Below the pieces are notes generated by a model, which saw only the letters and a program-made list of their open reading frames with translations, had not been told where the DNA came from and ran no database searches. A program made the position numbers and the translations under genes. This document shows positions 9,393 through 17,497 of a stretch of DNA of 64,000 nucleotides, one piece after another. Each line of letters starts with the position of its first letter. The stretch's first letter is position 1. The DNA is from a bacterium D16-51. GTDB lineage: Bacteria > Bacillota > Clostridia > Lachnospirales > Lachnospiraceae. The stretch is from contig RAYE01000016.1 in NCBI GenBank assembly GCA_003612285.1, positions 26,705-90,704 of the forward strand. The letters are read 5' to 3'.

Positions 9393-10853
9393 CTATACAA
9401 TACTCTCGCCACGCAGCGCTTTCGATATCGCATTTGCGCCAAACAGCAGAACCACGCTGATTATCGACTTAAACATACCTACTACCGTAGACAATGGAAT
9501 ACTTCCGCTTCCAATACCCAGCCGGTATACATATAAATCAAGTACGCGGATAGAACTTCTGTTCTCTGCATTTTCAAATACAAGATACTGATCCAGACCA
9601 TTACTTAAAATACCTGCAATTGCCATCAGTAACAATACAAAGAAGGTAGGCAAAAGCCCCGGCACTGTAATATGCCACATCTTCTGGAACCTTCCGGCTC
9701 CATCCACTGTAGCCGCCTCATAAAGCGACTGGTCAATTCCTGAAATACCGGCAATATAGATAATCGCACTCCAGCCGACGCCTTTCCAAGTTCCCCAGCC
9801 CCACATCTTTAGCCAGGTATGGGAATTTCCCATCAAATAGTTTTTAGGCGTAGCATCTTCTGCAAGTAATCCAACCTGCTGTGCAAATGTGTTAACGAAA
9901 CCATCTGTAGCGAAAATAGAAAGTGCAACTGCATATACAAGTACCCAGCTGATGAAGTTCGGGATTGTTGTAAACGCCTGCACAAAGCGGCGGAACCGCA
10001 TGCTGCCTACCTCACAGAGGAAAACTGCAAATACCATTGGAAGCCACTGTGTCAGTACGTTCAATCCACTGATACCAAGGGTATTTTTCATAACATTCAG
10101 TAAATCCGCACGGGTTGCTGAGTTTGTGAACAGATATGTAAACCACTTAAAGCCTACAAAATTATCTGCAGATAACGTACCGCCGGATTTATAATCGAAG
10201 AATGCATATCTCCAGCCATACAGAGGCAGATAGCAGAACAGGAATGCAAGGATTGCGAATGGTAAAAACATTAAGAACAGCTTATACTTGGATTCCATCT
10301 CATATGGCATATCCTTATCTGCTTTTGGAAGTCCTGCATTAATATAGAGGGAAAGTACAATTAAAACGAGTGCAATTACCCCAAAAATAATTACGCCAAT
10401 TGGCATCTCTGGCTCTACCTTATTTAAGCGTGCTGAATCCTGTACTAAGATGTAAGACACAAAGCATACTGCATAGCCAATAATTTCAGCAACTGCCCCT
10501 AAAATAGTAACCTTCAGCCCAAGTTTTTTGAACCTTAAATTGCCGGCTGACATACATGCGCCCGCTGCTGTTACAGCAATACCCAATACCGCAACAATTG
10601 CGCCTATGTACAAAACAATAAAGGTCATTTCATCCACCCATCCCATACGGAACGGCCTTTTACATGCCTCCGTCAGAGTGGAATAGGAAATCGCCGCAGT
10701 AAACAGTGATATCTTATCACTTACCAGCCCGCAGATTTTAGCCGGGTTAGCAATTGGGAAGAAAGCCATAATAATTACAAATACTGTAATTACCCTCTGT
10801 ACCACATAGATACTGCCAAGCGCTCCTTTCATTTCTGTTTTCTCTTCTTTCAT
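9393..10853 (-). CDS. ABC transporter permease (LplB-like) with an N-terminal membrane extension
   Basis: This 486-residue protein contains a standard LplB-type permease from about residue 187 onward (YKLFLMFLPFAILAFLFCYL, then PLYGWRYAFFDYKSGG) with an EAA loop at SLYEAATVDGAGRFQKMWHI. Family members are usually about 300 residues. The extra N-terminal 185 residues contain four or five hydrophobic segments, for example VITVFVIIMAFFPIA and FIVLYIGAIVAVLGIAVTAA. The frame is continuous and the ATG has a GGAGG site, so this is a fused extra membrane domain rather than a misread start. It pairs with the downstream permease. Confidence 0.9.
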   Translation of the reverse strand: MKEEKTEMKGALGSIYVVQRVITVFVIIMAFFPIANPAKICGLVSDKISLFTAAISYSTLTEACKRPFRMGWVDEMTFIVLYIGAIVAVLGIAVTAAGACMSAGNLRFKKLGLKVTILGAVAEIIGYAVCFVSYILVQDSARLNKVEPEMPIGVIIFGVIALVLIVLSLYINAGLPKADKDMPYEMESKYKLFLMFLPFAILAFLFCYLPLYGWRYAFFDYKSGGTLSADNFVGFKWFTYLFTNSATRADLLNVMKNTLGISGLNVLTQWLPMVFAVFLCEVGSMRFRRFVQAFTTIPNFISWVLVYAVALSIFATDGFVNTFAQQVGLLAEDATPKNYLMGNSHTWLKMWGWGTWKGVGWSAIIYIAGISGIDQSLYEAATVDGAGRFQKMWHITVPGLLPTFFVLLLMAIAGILSNGLDQYLVFENAENRSSIRVLDLYVYRLGIGSGSIPLSTVVGMFKSIISVVLLFGANAISKALRGESIV

Positions 10854-10905
10854 AGCAACCTCCTTTATATTTCATTTTTTACTTTAAAAGTAAAATGAAT
10901 TTCGA

Positions 10906-10960
10906 GTGAAAGAGAGATGCGATAATAAATATACAAAATTATCATCCATCTCTCATTCAC
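10906..10960. repeat. Inverted repeat between the secreted-protein gene and the permease operon
   Basis: GTGAAAGAGAGATG and CATCTCTCATTCAC pair around an AT-rich middle that can extend the stem with GATAAT/ATTATC. It lies just downstream of the secreted-protein gene and 53 bp upstream of the permease start. There is no clear T-tract, so it may be an mRNA-processing or partial termination hairpin that adjusts expression within the locus. Confidence 0.55.
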
Positions 10961-10988
10961 CTACCTCTCCTTATAAAGAATCACCGAA

Positions 10989-11873
10989 TTATTTTTTCTT
11001 CTTTGTCATTACAATTGCTACGCCGGCAACTACTACCACAACTACTACGCCAACTACAATCGGCACCATAGAACTGCCGCTGTCGGAAGATGAATCACTG
11101 TCTGAATCACTGCCTGCAGATGATGCATTGTCTCCTGCTGCCGCATCATCCTCTGCAGGTGCTGGAGTCTCCTCTACAGCATCTGGGTTGTCTTTTGCCA
11201 TACCGGATACAGTAAATACGATTTTAATGGAATCACCAGGTGTCAAAATACTTGGGCAGTCCGCATATTCCCCTTTGTCCTTCATATAAGTATTAACTGC
11301 ATCAAAACGGATAACTGCACAGGTCTGCTCTGCTTCCGGATTGTAGAAAACTTCAGCAGGGAGCGTCTGCTCATTGCCATCTAATATCAGCTTCCAGTCA
11401 GAAATCTTAAATGTATCTTTTGCAGACGCCGGAACATCTGTACTGACAAATAACATAGAAATAACTGATGATGAATCCTGTGTTTCTGCATCTTTTAAAA
11501 TATTGTTCAGCCCTTCTACACCTACTGAATAAACACCATTACCAGTAATTTCTGCATCTGTAACTGTGCCATCCATCTTTTTGACTCCCTCTTGGCTTCT
11601 TAAAATGCTTTCATAAGGAGTATCTTCCGTTAAATCAGTACCTGTTTTTCCTAATTCCTCACTATACCATGGATTACGGAAAATCCATGAACCAGTCTGC
11701 TCCAATCCAAAATAGGCATGATATGTGCCATTCGGGTCAAATTCAGCTTTCGCTGCTTTTTCGCCCTCTTTGCTTACTGCTGCATTTGCCACACTTGGCG
11801 CCATTGTTGTCACCATTGTAAGTGCAATAGCGGCGGCAGCAAAGCCGGCTGCAAATTTTTTAAGTTTTCTCAT
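10989..11873 (-). CDS. Secreted, tail-anchored protein of the transporter locus
   Basis: I do not recognise a named family. The 294-residue product has a signal peptide (FAAGFAAAAIALTMVTT, cleavage likely after VANA) and a domain of about 190 residues rich in aromatic and strand-forming sequence (TYHAYFGLEQTGSWIFRNPW, KISDWKLILDGNEQTLP). An Asp/Ser/Ala-rich linker follows, then a C-terminal hydrophobic helix ending in TKKKK. There is no LPXTG motif, so it should sit in the membrane with its domain outside. The aromatic beta-sandwich look and its place ahead of the permeases suggest a surface carbohydrate-binding role. The ATG at 11871-11873 has GGAGGAG upstream. Confidence 0.7.
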   Translation of the reverse strand: MRKLKKFAAGFAAAAIALTMVTTMAPSVANAAVSKEGEKAAKAEFDPNGTYHAYFGLEQTGSWIFRNPWYSEELGKTGTDLTEDTPYESILRSQEGVKKMDGTVTDAEITGNGVYSVGVEGLNNILKDAETQDSSSVISMLFVSTDVPASAKDTFKISDWKLILDGNEQTLPAEVFYNPEAEQTCAVIRFDAVNTYMKDKGEYADCPSILTPGDSIKIVFTVSGMAKDNPDAVEETPAPAEDDAAAGDNASSAGSDSDSDSSSDSGSSMVPIVVGVVVVVVVAGVAIVMTKKKK

Positions 11874-11929
11874 CACTTCTCCTCCTCTTTCATGACTTAA
11901 AAATTTCACAAATTACATGTGCTTTTCAT

Positions 11930-11958
11930 AGTATACCATAATTTTTCACAAAAGTAAC
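11930..11958 (-). promoter_or_regulatory. Probable promoter of the transport locus
   Basis: On the minus strand TGGTATACT forms an extended -10 (TGnTATACT) about 55 bases upstream of the secreted-protein start, with a weak -35 (GTTACT) 17 bp further up. It would drive the secreted protein and, through the hairpin at 10906, the permeases and receptor. Confidence 0.55.
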
Positions 11959-12025
11959 CATATTTTTTTAATTATTTTACCCAATAAATTACACTTTTTT
12001 TATTTTTCGCCACATTTTTAGGGTA

Positions 12026-12061
12026 TTTTCCACAAAAATCCCATAATTTTTTGTGGATAAT
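12026..12061. repeat. Inverted repeat containing a perfect DnaA-box sequence
   Basis: TTTTCCACAAAAAT pairs with ATTTTTTGTGGATAA in a short-looped hairpin. The right arm contains TGTGGATAA (12052-12060), the reverse complement of the consensus DnaA box TTATCCACA. It lies about 40 kb from oriC, in the spacer between the sensor kinase and the transport locus. Confidence 0.5.
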
Positions 12062-12071
12062 GTTATTAAGG

Positions 12072-12208
12072 GTTACTATTCACGGTCGATTTCTGAAAAA
12101 ACCAAAATCGTTGTGCTTGCACATAAGATTTTGGGCCTTTTTCAGAAATTGACTGTAAAGGCTGTTCTAAACTTCATAAGAAAAACAGAAGCTGCTAAAA
12201 ATAGTTAC
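12072..12208. repeat. Palindromic repeat element, copy 1
   Basis: This copy opens with GTTACTATTCACGG and closes with ATAGTTAC. Inside, GATTTCTGAAAAA pairs with TTTTTCAGAAATT, and GGCTGTTCTAAAC is shared with the copy at 52005-52209. Its right end overlaps the kinase stop codon at 12205-12207. It is shorter than the other full copies, having lost part of its right hairpin. Confidence 0.7.
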
Positions 12209-14031
12209 TCCCCATCATCCATTTCCCCCTCTACTGGGAAACAAATGGTAACACACGTCCCCTCTTCCAGGCGGCTTTCAATAGACACCCCATATTCCTC
12301 TCCATATAAAAACCGAAGGCGCTGGTTCACATTGCCAATCCCAATATGGCCTTTTTCCACAGCCTTGCCTTCCCTTAACGCCCTTTTGATTTCACCAAGC
12401 CTGTAAAAGTCAATCCCCGCCCCATTATCCTGTATTTTTATAAGAATGGTTTCCTTTTCCTGTGTAATAAATACCTGTAAAAAACCACCTTCATCCTTGG
12501 ATTCCAGCCCATGTACATAAGCATTCTCCACAAACGGCTGCATGATCAACGGTATTACCAGAATCTTTGTATCTACTGTATTATCTACTGAAATTTCAGA
12601 TTGGATTCTGTCACCAAACCGGTAATTTTGGATAAACAGATAATTTTCCAGAAGTTCAATCTCAGATGCAAGCGTTACCATCTGGCTTCCAACTTTAAGG
12701 TTCCTGCGCATAATCTTAGCCAGCATTTTAACAAGTTCCTCAATCTCCGGCTCATTGTCAATTTTAGCCTTCATCCTGATTGTTTCCAATGTGTTATATA
12801 GAAAATGCGGATTAATCTGGCTTGCTAACATCTCAAACTCTGCCTCTTTTTGCCTTGTATGCAGCTTTTCTTTCTGCACTTTCTCTTCAACAACTTTTGA
12901 AGTCAAGCTCTGTATATCTTCTACCATCTGTTCCAACTCCTGGTAAATCTGCGCTGCTTCATCCGTCCCTTCAATCGGTTCCAGAAGTTCATACTGACCA
13001 GCAGCCACATAATGCATCTGCCGCCTGAGCATATTAATACGCCCTCCAAACATAACGGAAAACGTGGCCATCAAGCCAATTGCCATAATCATTCCAATAA
13101 TTACTACACCAATAGAAACCATCCCTGTTTTAGTAAAATCTGACAATAATTCCTGAAAGCTGCGTATTGTCGCAACTGTATAATACATATTAGAATTAAG
13201 GTATATCCTTTCATAAGTAAGAAGATAATCCTGCACTTCATAAGAAACTACCTTTGAATTTTTTTCATCCTCAGCATCCCGGAGACATTTCAAAACAAAT
13301 AGATTATTTTTATCCATCCAGAAATTTGTTGCCAGAATATCATTTACTCTATAGACAAGCAGGGTATCCGCCTTCCTGCTTATAACCTTCTCTGTTGTTT
13401 TCTCTGCTTCCAGCTCAATTGCAAGCACGCCAAACTGCTGTTTCTCCTTTCCGTCACCGCCAAGAAACATGCGGGTAAGCTGCATCACTTTCTTTCCACT
13501 TACATCATTCTTCCCATATGCCCAATAAGGGTTTCCCATCTCCTCAGAAGTTGGTACATACCAACGCTGCTTTTGAATATCAGTCTCACTCAGATATTTA
13601 AAATAAGAACCTGAACCAATCGTTGTATTCGTAACATAAATCTTAATATCAGATATTTCGCCCCCATAATAATCCAGGTAATCAGAAATAAAACCTAAAT
13701 CTGCACAATCTTTTTCAAAATCTTTCGTTTCCCTATAATTCTTCTTCGCCGCCTTCTCCACCGCATCCCTAACTTTTTCATTATTATAGATTTTCGCAGC
13801 CACATCCTCTGCCACACGGATAGATTCTTTCATGCTGGAAGTTATCAGGGAAATTTCCTCTGCCTGTGTCTTGCTGCTCTGATCCAGCATAATCTCCTGG
13901 CTGCGGTGGTTGATATAGAGCATTGCAAACACAAATGGAATAATGCCTCCTATTATATAAATAAGAAGCATCCTTTCCCGAAATCTTATATTCTTAAAAA
14001 AATAGATTAACTTAAATTTATTCTTCTTCAT
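12205..14031 (-). CDS. YesM-type sensor histidine kinase
   Basis: This 608-residue membrane kinase has a transmembrane segment at about 20-40, an extracytoplasmic sensor domain of about 260 residues, and a second segment near 300-325 followed by a HAMP-like linker. The His_kinase domain carries the phospho-accepting His409 in SQINPHFLYNTLE. The ATPase motifs are FVENAYVHGLE (N box), IQDNGAGID and GIGNVNQRL. Members pair with an AraC-type YesN regulator and commonly control neighbouring LplABC loci, but no YesN gene lies in this window. The gene sits between the transport locus and a small Ig-like gene. Its stop codon lies in the end of a palindromic repeat. Confidence 0.92.
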   Translation of the reverse strand: MKKNKFKLIYFFKNIRFRERMLLIYIIGGIIPFVFAMLYINHRSQEIMLDQSSKTQAEEISLITSSMKESIRVAEDVAAKIYNNEKVRDAVEKAAKKNYRETKDFEKDCADLGFISDYLDYYGGEISDIKIYVTNTTIGSGSYFKYLSETDIQKQRWYVPTSEEMGNPYWAYGKNDVSGKKVMQLTRMFLGGDGKEKQQFGVLAIELEAEKTTEKVISRKADTLLVYRVNDILATNFWMDKNNLFVLKCLRDAEDEKNSKVVSYEVQDYLLTYERIYLNSNMYYTVATIRSFQELLSDFTKTGMVSIGVVIIGMIMAIGLMATFSVMFGGRINMLRRQMHYVAAGQYELLEPIEGTDEAAQIYQELEQMVEDIQSLTSKVVEEKVQKEKLHTRQKEAEFEMLASQINPHFLYNTLETIRMKAKIDNEPEIEELVKMLAKIMRRNLKVGSQMVTLASEIELLENYLFIQNYRFGDRIQSEISVDNTVDTKILVIPLIMQPFVENAYVHGLESKDEGGFLQVFITQEKETILIKIQDNGAGIDFYRLGEIKRALREGKAVEKGHIGIGNVNQRLRFLYGEEYGVSIESRLEEGTCVTICFPVEGEMDDGE

Positions 14032-14066
14032 CTTCCTTCTGCCTGTTCCCCATTGGCAACCACATT

Positions 14067-14102
14067 AGGAACCGCCGCGAAATAATTTGCAGGGCGTTCC
14101 TT
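14067..14102. repeat. Intercistronic stem-loop, leader repeat copy B
   Basis: AGGAACCGCC and GGCGTTCCTT pair around a core AACCGCCGCGAAATAATTTG related to those at 5567 and 17498. On the minus strand it begins at the stop codon of the upstream small gene and ends about 36 bases before the kinase start. It could attenuate or stabilise the shared transcript. Confidence 0.5.
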
Positions 14103-14445
14103 AATTATCAATTTTAAACTGTACCTGTAAAGGCTGCTTTAATGGTTTGCCGCTAAGAGACGTCACTTTTGTAGTAATATTTAAAATATAAGACTCGCTC
14201 TGGGCATATGGCTCAAGCGGTTCAATCTCAATCTCATTTTCCAGGGAATTATAACGGATTGCCGTCTTTAAAGGAGACATATTCACCGTTGTCACATATA
14301 GGTTTACATTATTTACTGTTTTTGGGTCCAATGGGACATTAAATTTAATTTTCCATAAAAAATTCCCCGTCTTAAACTTTAAATCCTGCCTTACCTTACT
14401 TTCCAGACCTTCAGTCATAGATTCAAATGCCAAATAATTTGCCAT
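14101..14445 (-). CDS. Small Ig-like (SbsA_Ig/Big-type) domain protein
   Basis: The product has 114 residues and no signal peptide. Its strand pattern FNVPLDPKTVNNVNLYVTTV, NEIEIEPLEPYAQSESYILNI and a final LQVQFKI resembles the SbsA_Ig fold seen as repeated modules in S-layer and surface proteins. Here a single domain makes up the whole protein, so it may be a cytoplasmic or unconventional accessory protein. The ATG at 14443-14445 is preferred because GGAGAGG precedes it. It lies upstream of the sensor kinase and shares its direction. Its role is unknown. Confidence 0.6.
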   Translation of the reverse strand: MANYLAFESMTEGLESKVRQDLKFKTGNFLWKIKFNVPLDPKTVNNVNLYVTTVNMSPLKTAIRYNSLENEIEIEPLEPYAQSESYILNITTKVTSLSGKPLKQPLQVQFKIDN

Positions 14446-14588
14446 AACTCTTTCCTCTCCTTGCACTATGTATCAATTTCCAAACACGTTCCAAACTGAA
14501 AACAGCTTATATTAAAATTATTTTATCACATCTGCCTGTTTTTGTGTAGGCTTTCTTATAAATATTTTTACAGCCAATTACCATTATA

Positions 14589-15244
14589 TATCTATTCACA
14601 GCCAATCGCAGTGTAATGTAAATAGAAAAATATCTTCCCCTATACACTTTCTGCTATGTGCAGTATGGGAAACTGACAGTTTTATTATTTCTGTAAAAAG
14701 CGAAAGTTTTGTCTTGTTTACATTCTGACAAAAATTAATAGAAGACATTCCTTCCTGGGCAACCCTACGCTCTTAAGAATTGCTAATGCTTTTTGTTTTC
14801 AGCTTCTGATTAGCGCGCTTACTCCCAAAACTCACCGAAAACAACGATTCCAGGATAGTTCGGACGGGACTCCAGAATACGTTGGTACTTGTGCCAGGAC
14901 AGATGTTTTACATCTTGTCTGGCACTATGTACCATTACGTATTCTGCGTAGCGGGAGCGTACCGTTCCGAACTATCCTGGAACTCTGTTGTTTTCGGTTC
15001 AGACAGTTGTCCGTGCGCGCGCATCTGCTGAAAACTTAAAAGCAAAGCAATTCTAAAAGAGCTACATTGTCCTGCAGAAAGGAATGTCTTTCTAAATTTT
15101 TGTCAGTTTATAAATTTCAAGAACTTTCTCTTTTACAGAAAACATAAAATTCTGCTTTCCCATACTGCACATAATGAAAGTGTGTCATAAGGGAAGATAT
15201 TTTTTAATTTCTTAAACTATTCTGCGATTGGCTGTGAATAGATA
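14589..15244. repeat. Long imperfect palindrome (about 656 bp), MITE-like
   Basis: Both ends carry the same 23-base terminal inverted repeat, beginning TATCTATTCACAGCCAATCG. The left arm can be aligned by eye to the reverse complement of the right arm over nearly its whole length with small indels, meeting near 14917. Examples of paired tracts are ATATCTTCCC, GTGCAGTATGGGAAA, CCAGGATAGTTCGGA and CAGAATACGT. No open frame of useful length lies inside. It fills most of the 943-bp divergent spacer between the Ig-like gene and the lipoprotein gene. Its ends resemble those of the smaller palindromic repeats (CTATTCAC-G-GCTAATTTCAG type). Confidence 0.88.
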
Positions 15245-15388
15245 ACTACTGCTGCCATTCGCTCTCCAAAAACGACAGTTCACGCCAAAAGTGGTTCTGG
15301 ATTATTCTCTAATGGTACAATTCCAAATGCAAAAATACAATTAGATCCAAAGCATTTCCTGTTTTGGAAGAAAGAGAGGAAATTTCTT

Positions 15389-15907
15389 ATGAAGAAAAGA
15401 TTTACACACATTATTTGCATGCTGATGGTATTTATCATGGCATTCAACTTTACTGCCTGCGGCAGTGTCGAGCTGGAGAGCAAGACAATTAAAGGGGTCA
15501 CATTAGATATCCCAAGTAACTTTGGTGAATTTAAAGAAGGTGACGGCATCTCCACTGCTACAGACGAGGATTCCACATGTGCCATTGTCATTTCCGAAAA
15601 AGGTGACGCACAGGGCATCAAACCGACAGATTATGAAGAGGATACATATGAACAGGCGTATATGGGTACTTATACAGACACATCATTTGTTAAGTTTGAT
15701 AACAAAGCCAAGATTGATGGAAATCCAACACTGTTTGCTCAATTTAAAGGGACGAACTCAAAGAATGTAAAATTAGTAGTTTATAGTTATATTATTTTCT
15801 TTGATGACGGAAACTGCCAAAGCATTAGTTTCTCATATGCAGATAAGGGAGACACCTCATTAGAGGAAAATATTGACAGCATTACTAAAAGCATAAAGAT
15901 AGCATAA
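15389..15907 (+). CDS. Small lipoprotein of unknown function
   Basis: The 172-residue product has a signal peptide and a lipobox-like FTAC with the cysteine at residue 24; the Phe at -3 is less usual than Leu. The mature part opens with IKGVTLDIPSNFGEFKEGD and has the compact alternating pattern of small lipoproteins resembling the PsbP/LpqN-type fold (strand-rich, ending DSITKSIKIA). That fold assignment is tentative. An AGAGAGGA ribosome site precedes the ATG. It sits upstream of the response regulator/kinase pair and could be a sensory accessory, but has its own spacer and remnant repeat downstream. Confidence 0.75.
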   Translation: MKKRFTHIICMLMVFIMAFNFTACGSVELESKTIKGVTLDIPSNFGEFKEGDGISTATDEDSTCAIVISEKGDAQGIKPTDYEEDTYEQAYMGTYTDTSFVKFDNKAKIDGNPTLFAQFKGTNSKNVKLVVYSYIIFFDDGNCQSISFSYADKGDTSLEENIDSITKSIKIA

Positions 15908-15926
15908 GAATGTCCGTGAATAGTAC
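15908..15926. repeat. Palindromic repeat element, solo right end
   Basis: GAATGTCCGTGAATAGTAC, starting at the lipoprotein stop codon, matches the right end of the element at 63090-63308 (GAATGTCTGTGAATAGTAAC). It appears to be all that is left of a copy. Confidence 0.5.
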
Positions 15927-15960
15927 CACAAGAAAACTCACAGCTGGAAAAATTTATAAA

Positions 15961-15989
15961 TTGATTGAATCTGCAAACAGTGATATGCT
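15961..15989 (+). promoter_or_regulatory. Probable promoter of the response-regulator/kinase pair
   Basis: TTGATT and TATGCT are separated by 17 bp and lie about 37 bases upstream of the response-regulator start. Confidence 0.55.
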
Positions 15990-16026
15990 AATATAGCAAT
16001 AATATTTTGTTTTGGAGGTTTCAATT

Positions 16027-17484
16027 ATGCGCATAGCGATTTGTGATGATGACGAGCAGGAACTTGCCCACCTTGCAGAGCTGATTACAGAATATCAGTT
16101 AAGCCGCAGGGTTGACCATGAATGCCATTTTTTTCATAATAGCACAGATTTCCTATGTGAAATGCAGGCTGGAAAATACGACCTTATTTTACTTGATATC
16201 ATTATGCCGGGAATAAATGGGGTACAGGCTGCGCGGGAACTGAGGGAACTGGACAAAAATGTCAGGCTTATTTTTATATCTTCATCACCAGAATTTGCTT
16301 TGGAAAGTTATAGCGTAGGGGCATATTACTACTTACTAAAGCCAGCAGATGCCAATTCGCTTTTCCCGCTGCTGGACAATGTCGGAAGCGAACTTTCCAC
16401 GCAGAAAGAGCATGAACTAATCCTGAAAAACCGAAAGAGTATCCTTAAAATATCCTTTGCTAAAATTGAATATATAGAAGTCATTAATAAAACTGTCTTT
16501 TTTCATCTGGCAGATGACATAATCCATGAGGTAGCCGTTTCCCTTGCAGATATAGAAAAAAAACTTTTATCCAGGACAGAATTTTTTAAAACGCACCGTT
16601 CCTATCTCATCAATTTAAATTATGTCCAATCTATTGATACCAGTTGTATCATAACAAAAAATGGCCATAACATTCCAATATCGCGCCAGCGGCGTAATCA
16701 GGTACAAAATGCCTATATGGAATTTCTGCTTCAGGCAGAAGCTGCCAGCCATGCATCTGCAGGCCTGGAAGCAGCAGCCCCTGCCTGGAAGGACCGTTCA
16801 GATGGCCCATGGCAGATTTTACTAGTAGATGATGAACCTTCAGACCGCGCTTACTGGGCAGATATCCTGGAACTCCATGGCTGCATTGTGCAATTTGCGG
16901 ACAATGGGGCAGATGCTATTAAGATGGCGGCAGAAAATTCTTTTGACTGTGTACTGCTGGATATACTGATTCCCGGCGAAGATGGATTTTCTATTTGTGA
17001 AAAACTTCGTAAACTGGTGCGCACGCCTGTTATTTTCTTGAGCTGCCTTACGGAATCAGACAGGCAGATAAAAGGTTTTACGGCTGGAGGCATAGAATAC
17101 ATCACAAAAGATACCCCTCCTGACCTTTTCTGGGCAAAGGTAAACACACGTATCAAACTGTCTGCATCCGACCACATCCAGGTGCACTTCGGCCCGCTTG
17201 TCCTGGATTTAACAGAACGCAAGGCAATCATCAATGGTAAAGAACTTTCTCTGACCCATATTGAATTTGACATATTACAATTGATTTCAGAAAATACCGG
17301 GCACATTTTTACCCCAGAAGAAATTTTTACTTTCATCTGGGGTTCCCAGCCATGGGATGACAGGCAGATAGTGCAGATACATATGTCCCGGCTCCGGAGA
17401 AAACTGGATAAAGCATGGGAAGAACATCACTTTATAGAAACAGTCTGGGGACAGGGATACCGTTTTGCCCCAGTCGACCAATAA
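16027..17484 (+). CDS. Fused double response regulator REC-LytTR-REC-winged helix
   Basis: This 485-residue cytoplasmic protein combines two complete response regulators. Residues 1-120 form a receiver domain with acidic CDDDEQ, phospho-acceptor Asp57 (LLDIIMPG) and Lys105. Residues of about 138-237 form a LytTR DNA-binding domain (ISFAKIEYIEVINKTVFFHL, FFKTHRSYLINL). After a short linker a second receiver runs from about 262 (ILLVDDEP) with Asp312 (LLDILIPG) and Lys in YITKD. A final OmpR-type winged helix spans about 385-485 (LTHIEFDILQLI, VQIHMSRLRRKL, VWGQGYRF). All catalytic residues in both receivers are present. The ATG at 16027 has GGAGG upstream. The kinase gene follows 60 bp later. 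The frame is continuous. Confidence 0.92.
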   Translation: MRIAICDDDEQELAHLAELITEYQLSRRVDHECHFFHNSTDFLCEMQAGKYDLILLDIIMPGINGVQAARELRELDKNVRLIFISSSPEFALESYSVGAYYYLLKPADANSLFPLLDNVGSELSTQKEHELILKNRKSILKISFAKIEYIEVINKTVFFHLADDIIHEVAVSLADIEKKLLSRTEFFKTHRSYLINLNYVQSIDTSCIITKNGHNIPISRQRRNQVQNAYMEFLLQAEAASHASAGLEAAAPAWKDRSDGPWQILLVDDEPSDRAYWADILELHGCIVQFADNGADAIKMAAENSFDCVLLDILIPGEDGFSICEKLRKLVRTPVIFLSCLTESDRQIKGFTAGGIEYITKDTPPDLFWAKVNTRIKLSASDHIQVHFGPLVLDLTERKAIINGKELSLTHIEFDILQLISENTGHIFTPEEIFTFIWGSQPWDDRQIVQIHMSRLRRKLDKAWEEHHFIETVWGQGYRFAPVDQ

Positions 17485-17497
17485 CTTTCACGAAAGA

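Noticed and set aside
10906..11289. Plus-strand frame of 127 codons, Thr/Ser/Ala-rich
   Set aside because: It is antisense to the linker and tail anchor of the secreted protein, with composition explained by that region.
14589..15244. Insertion sequence with transposase
   Set aside because: No open frame of transposase size lies between the inverted repeats on either strand.
16027..17484. Two adjacent genes joined by sequencing error
   Set aside because: The linker reads through without a stop, start or ribosome site, and the reading frame is continuous over both regulators.
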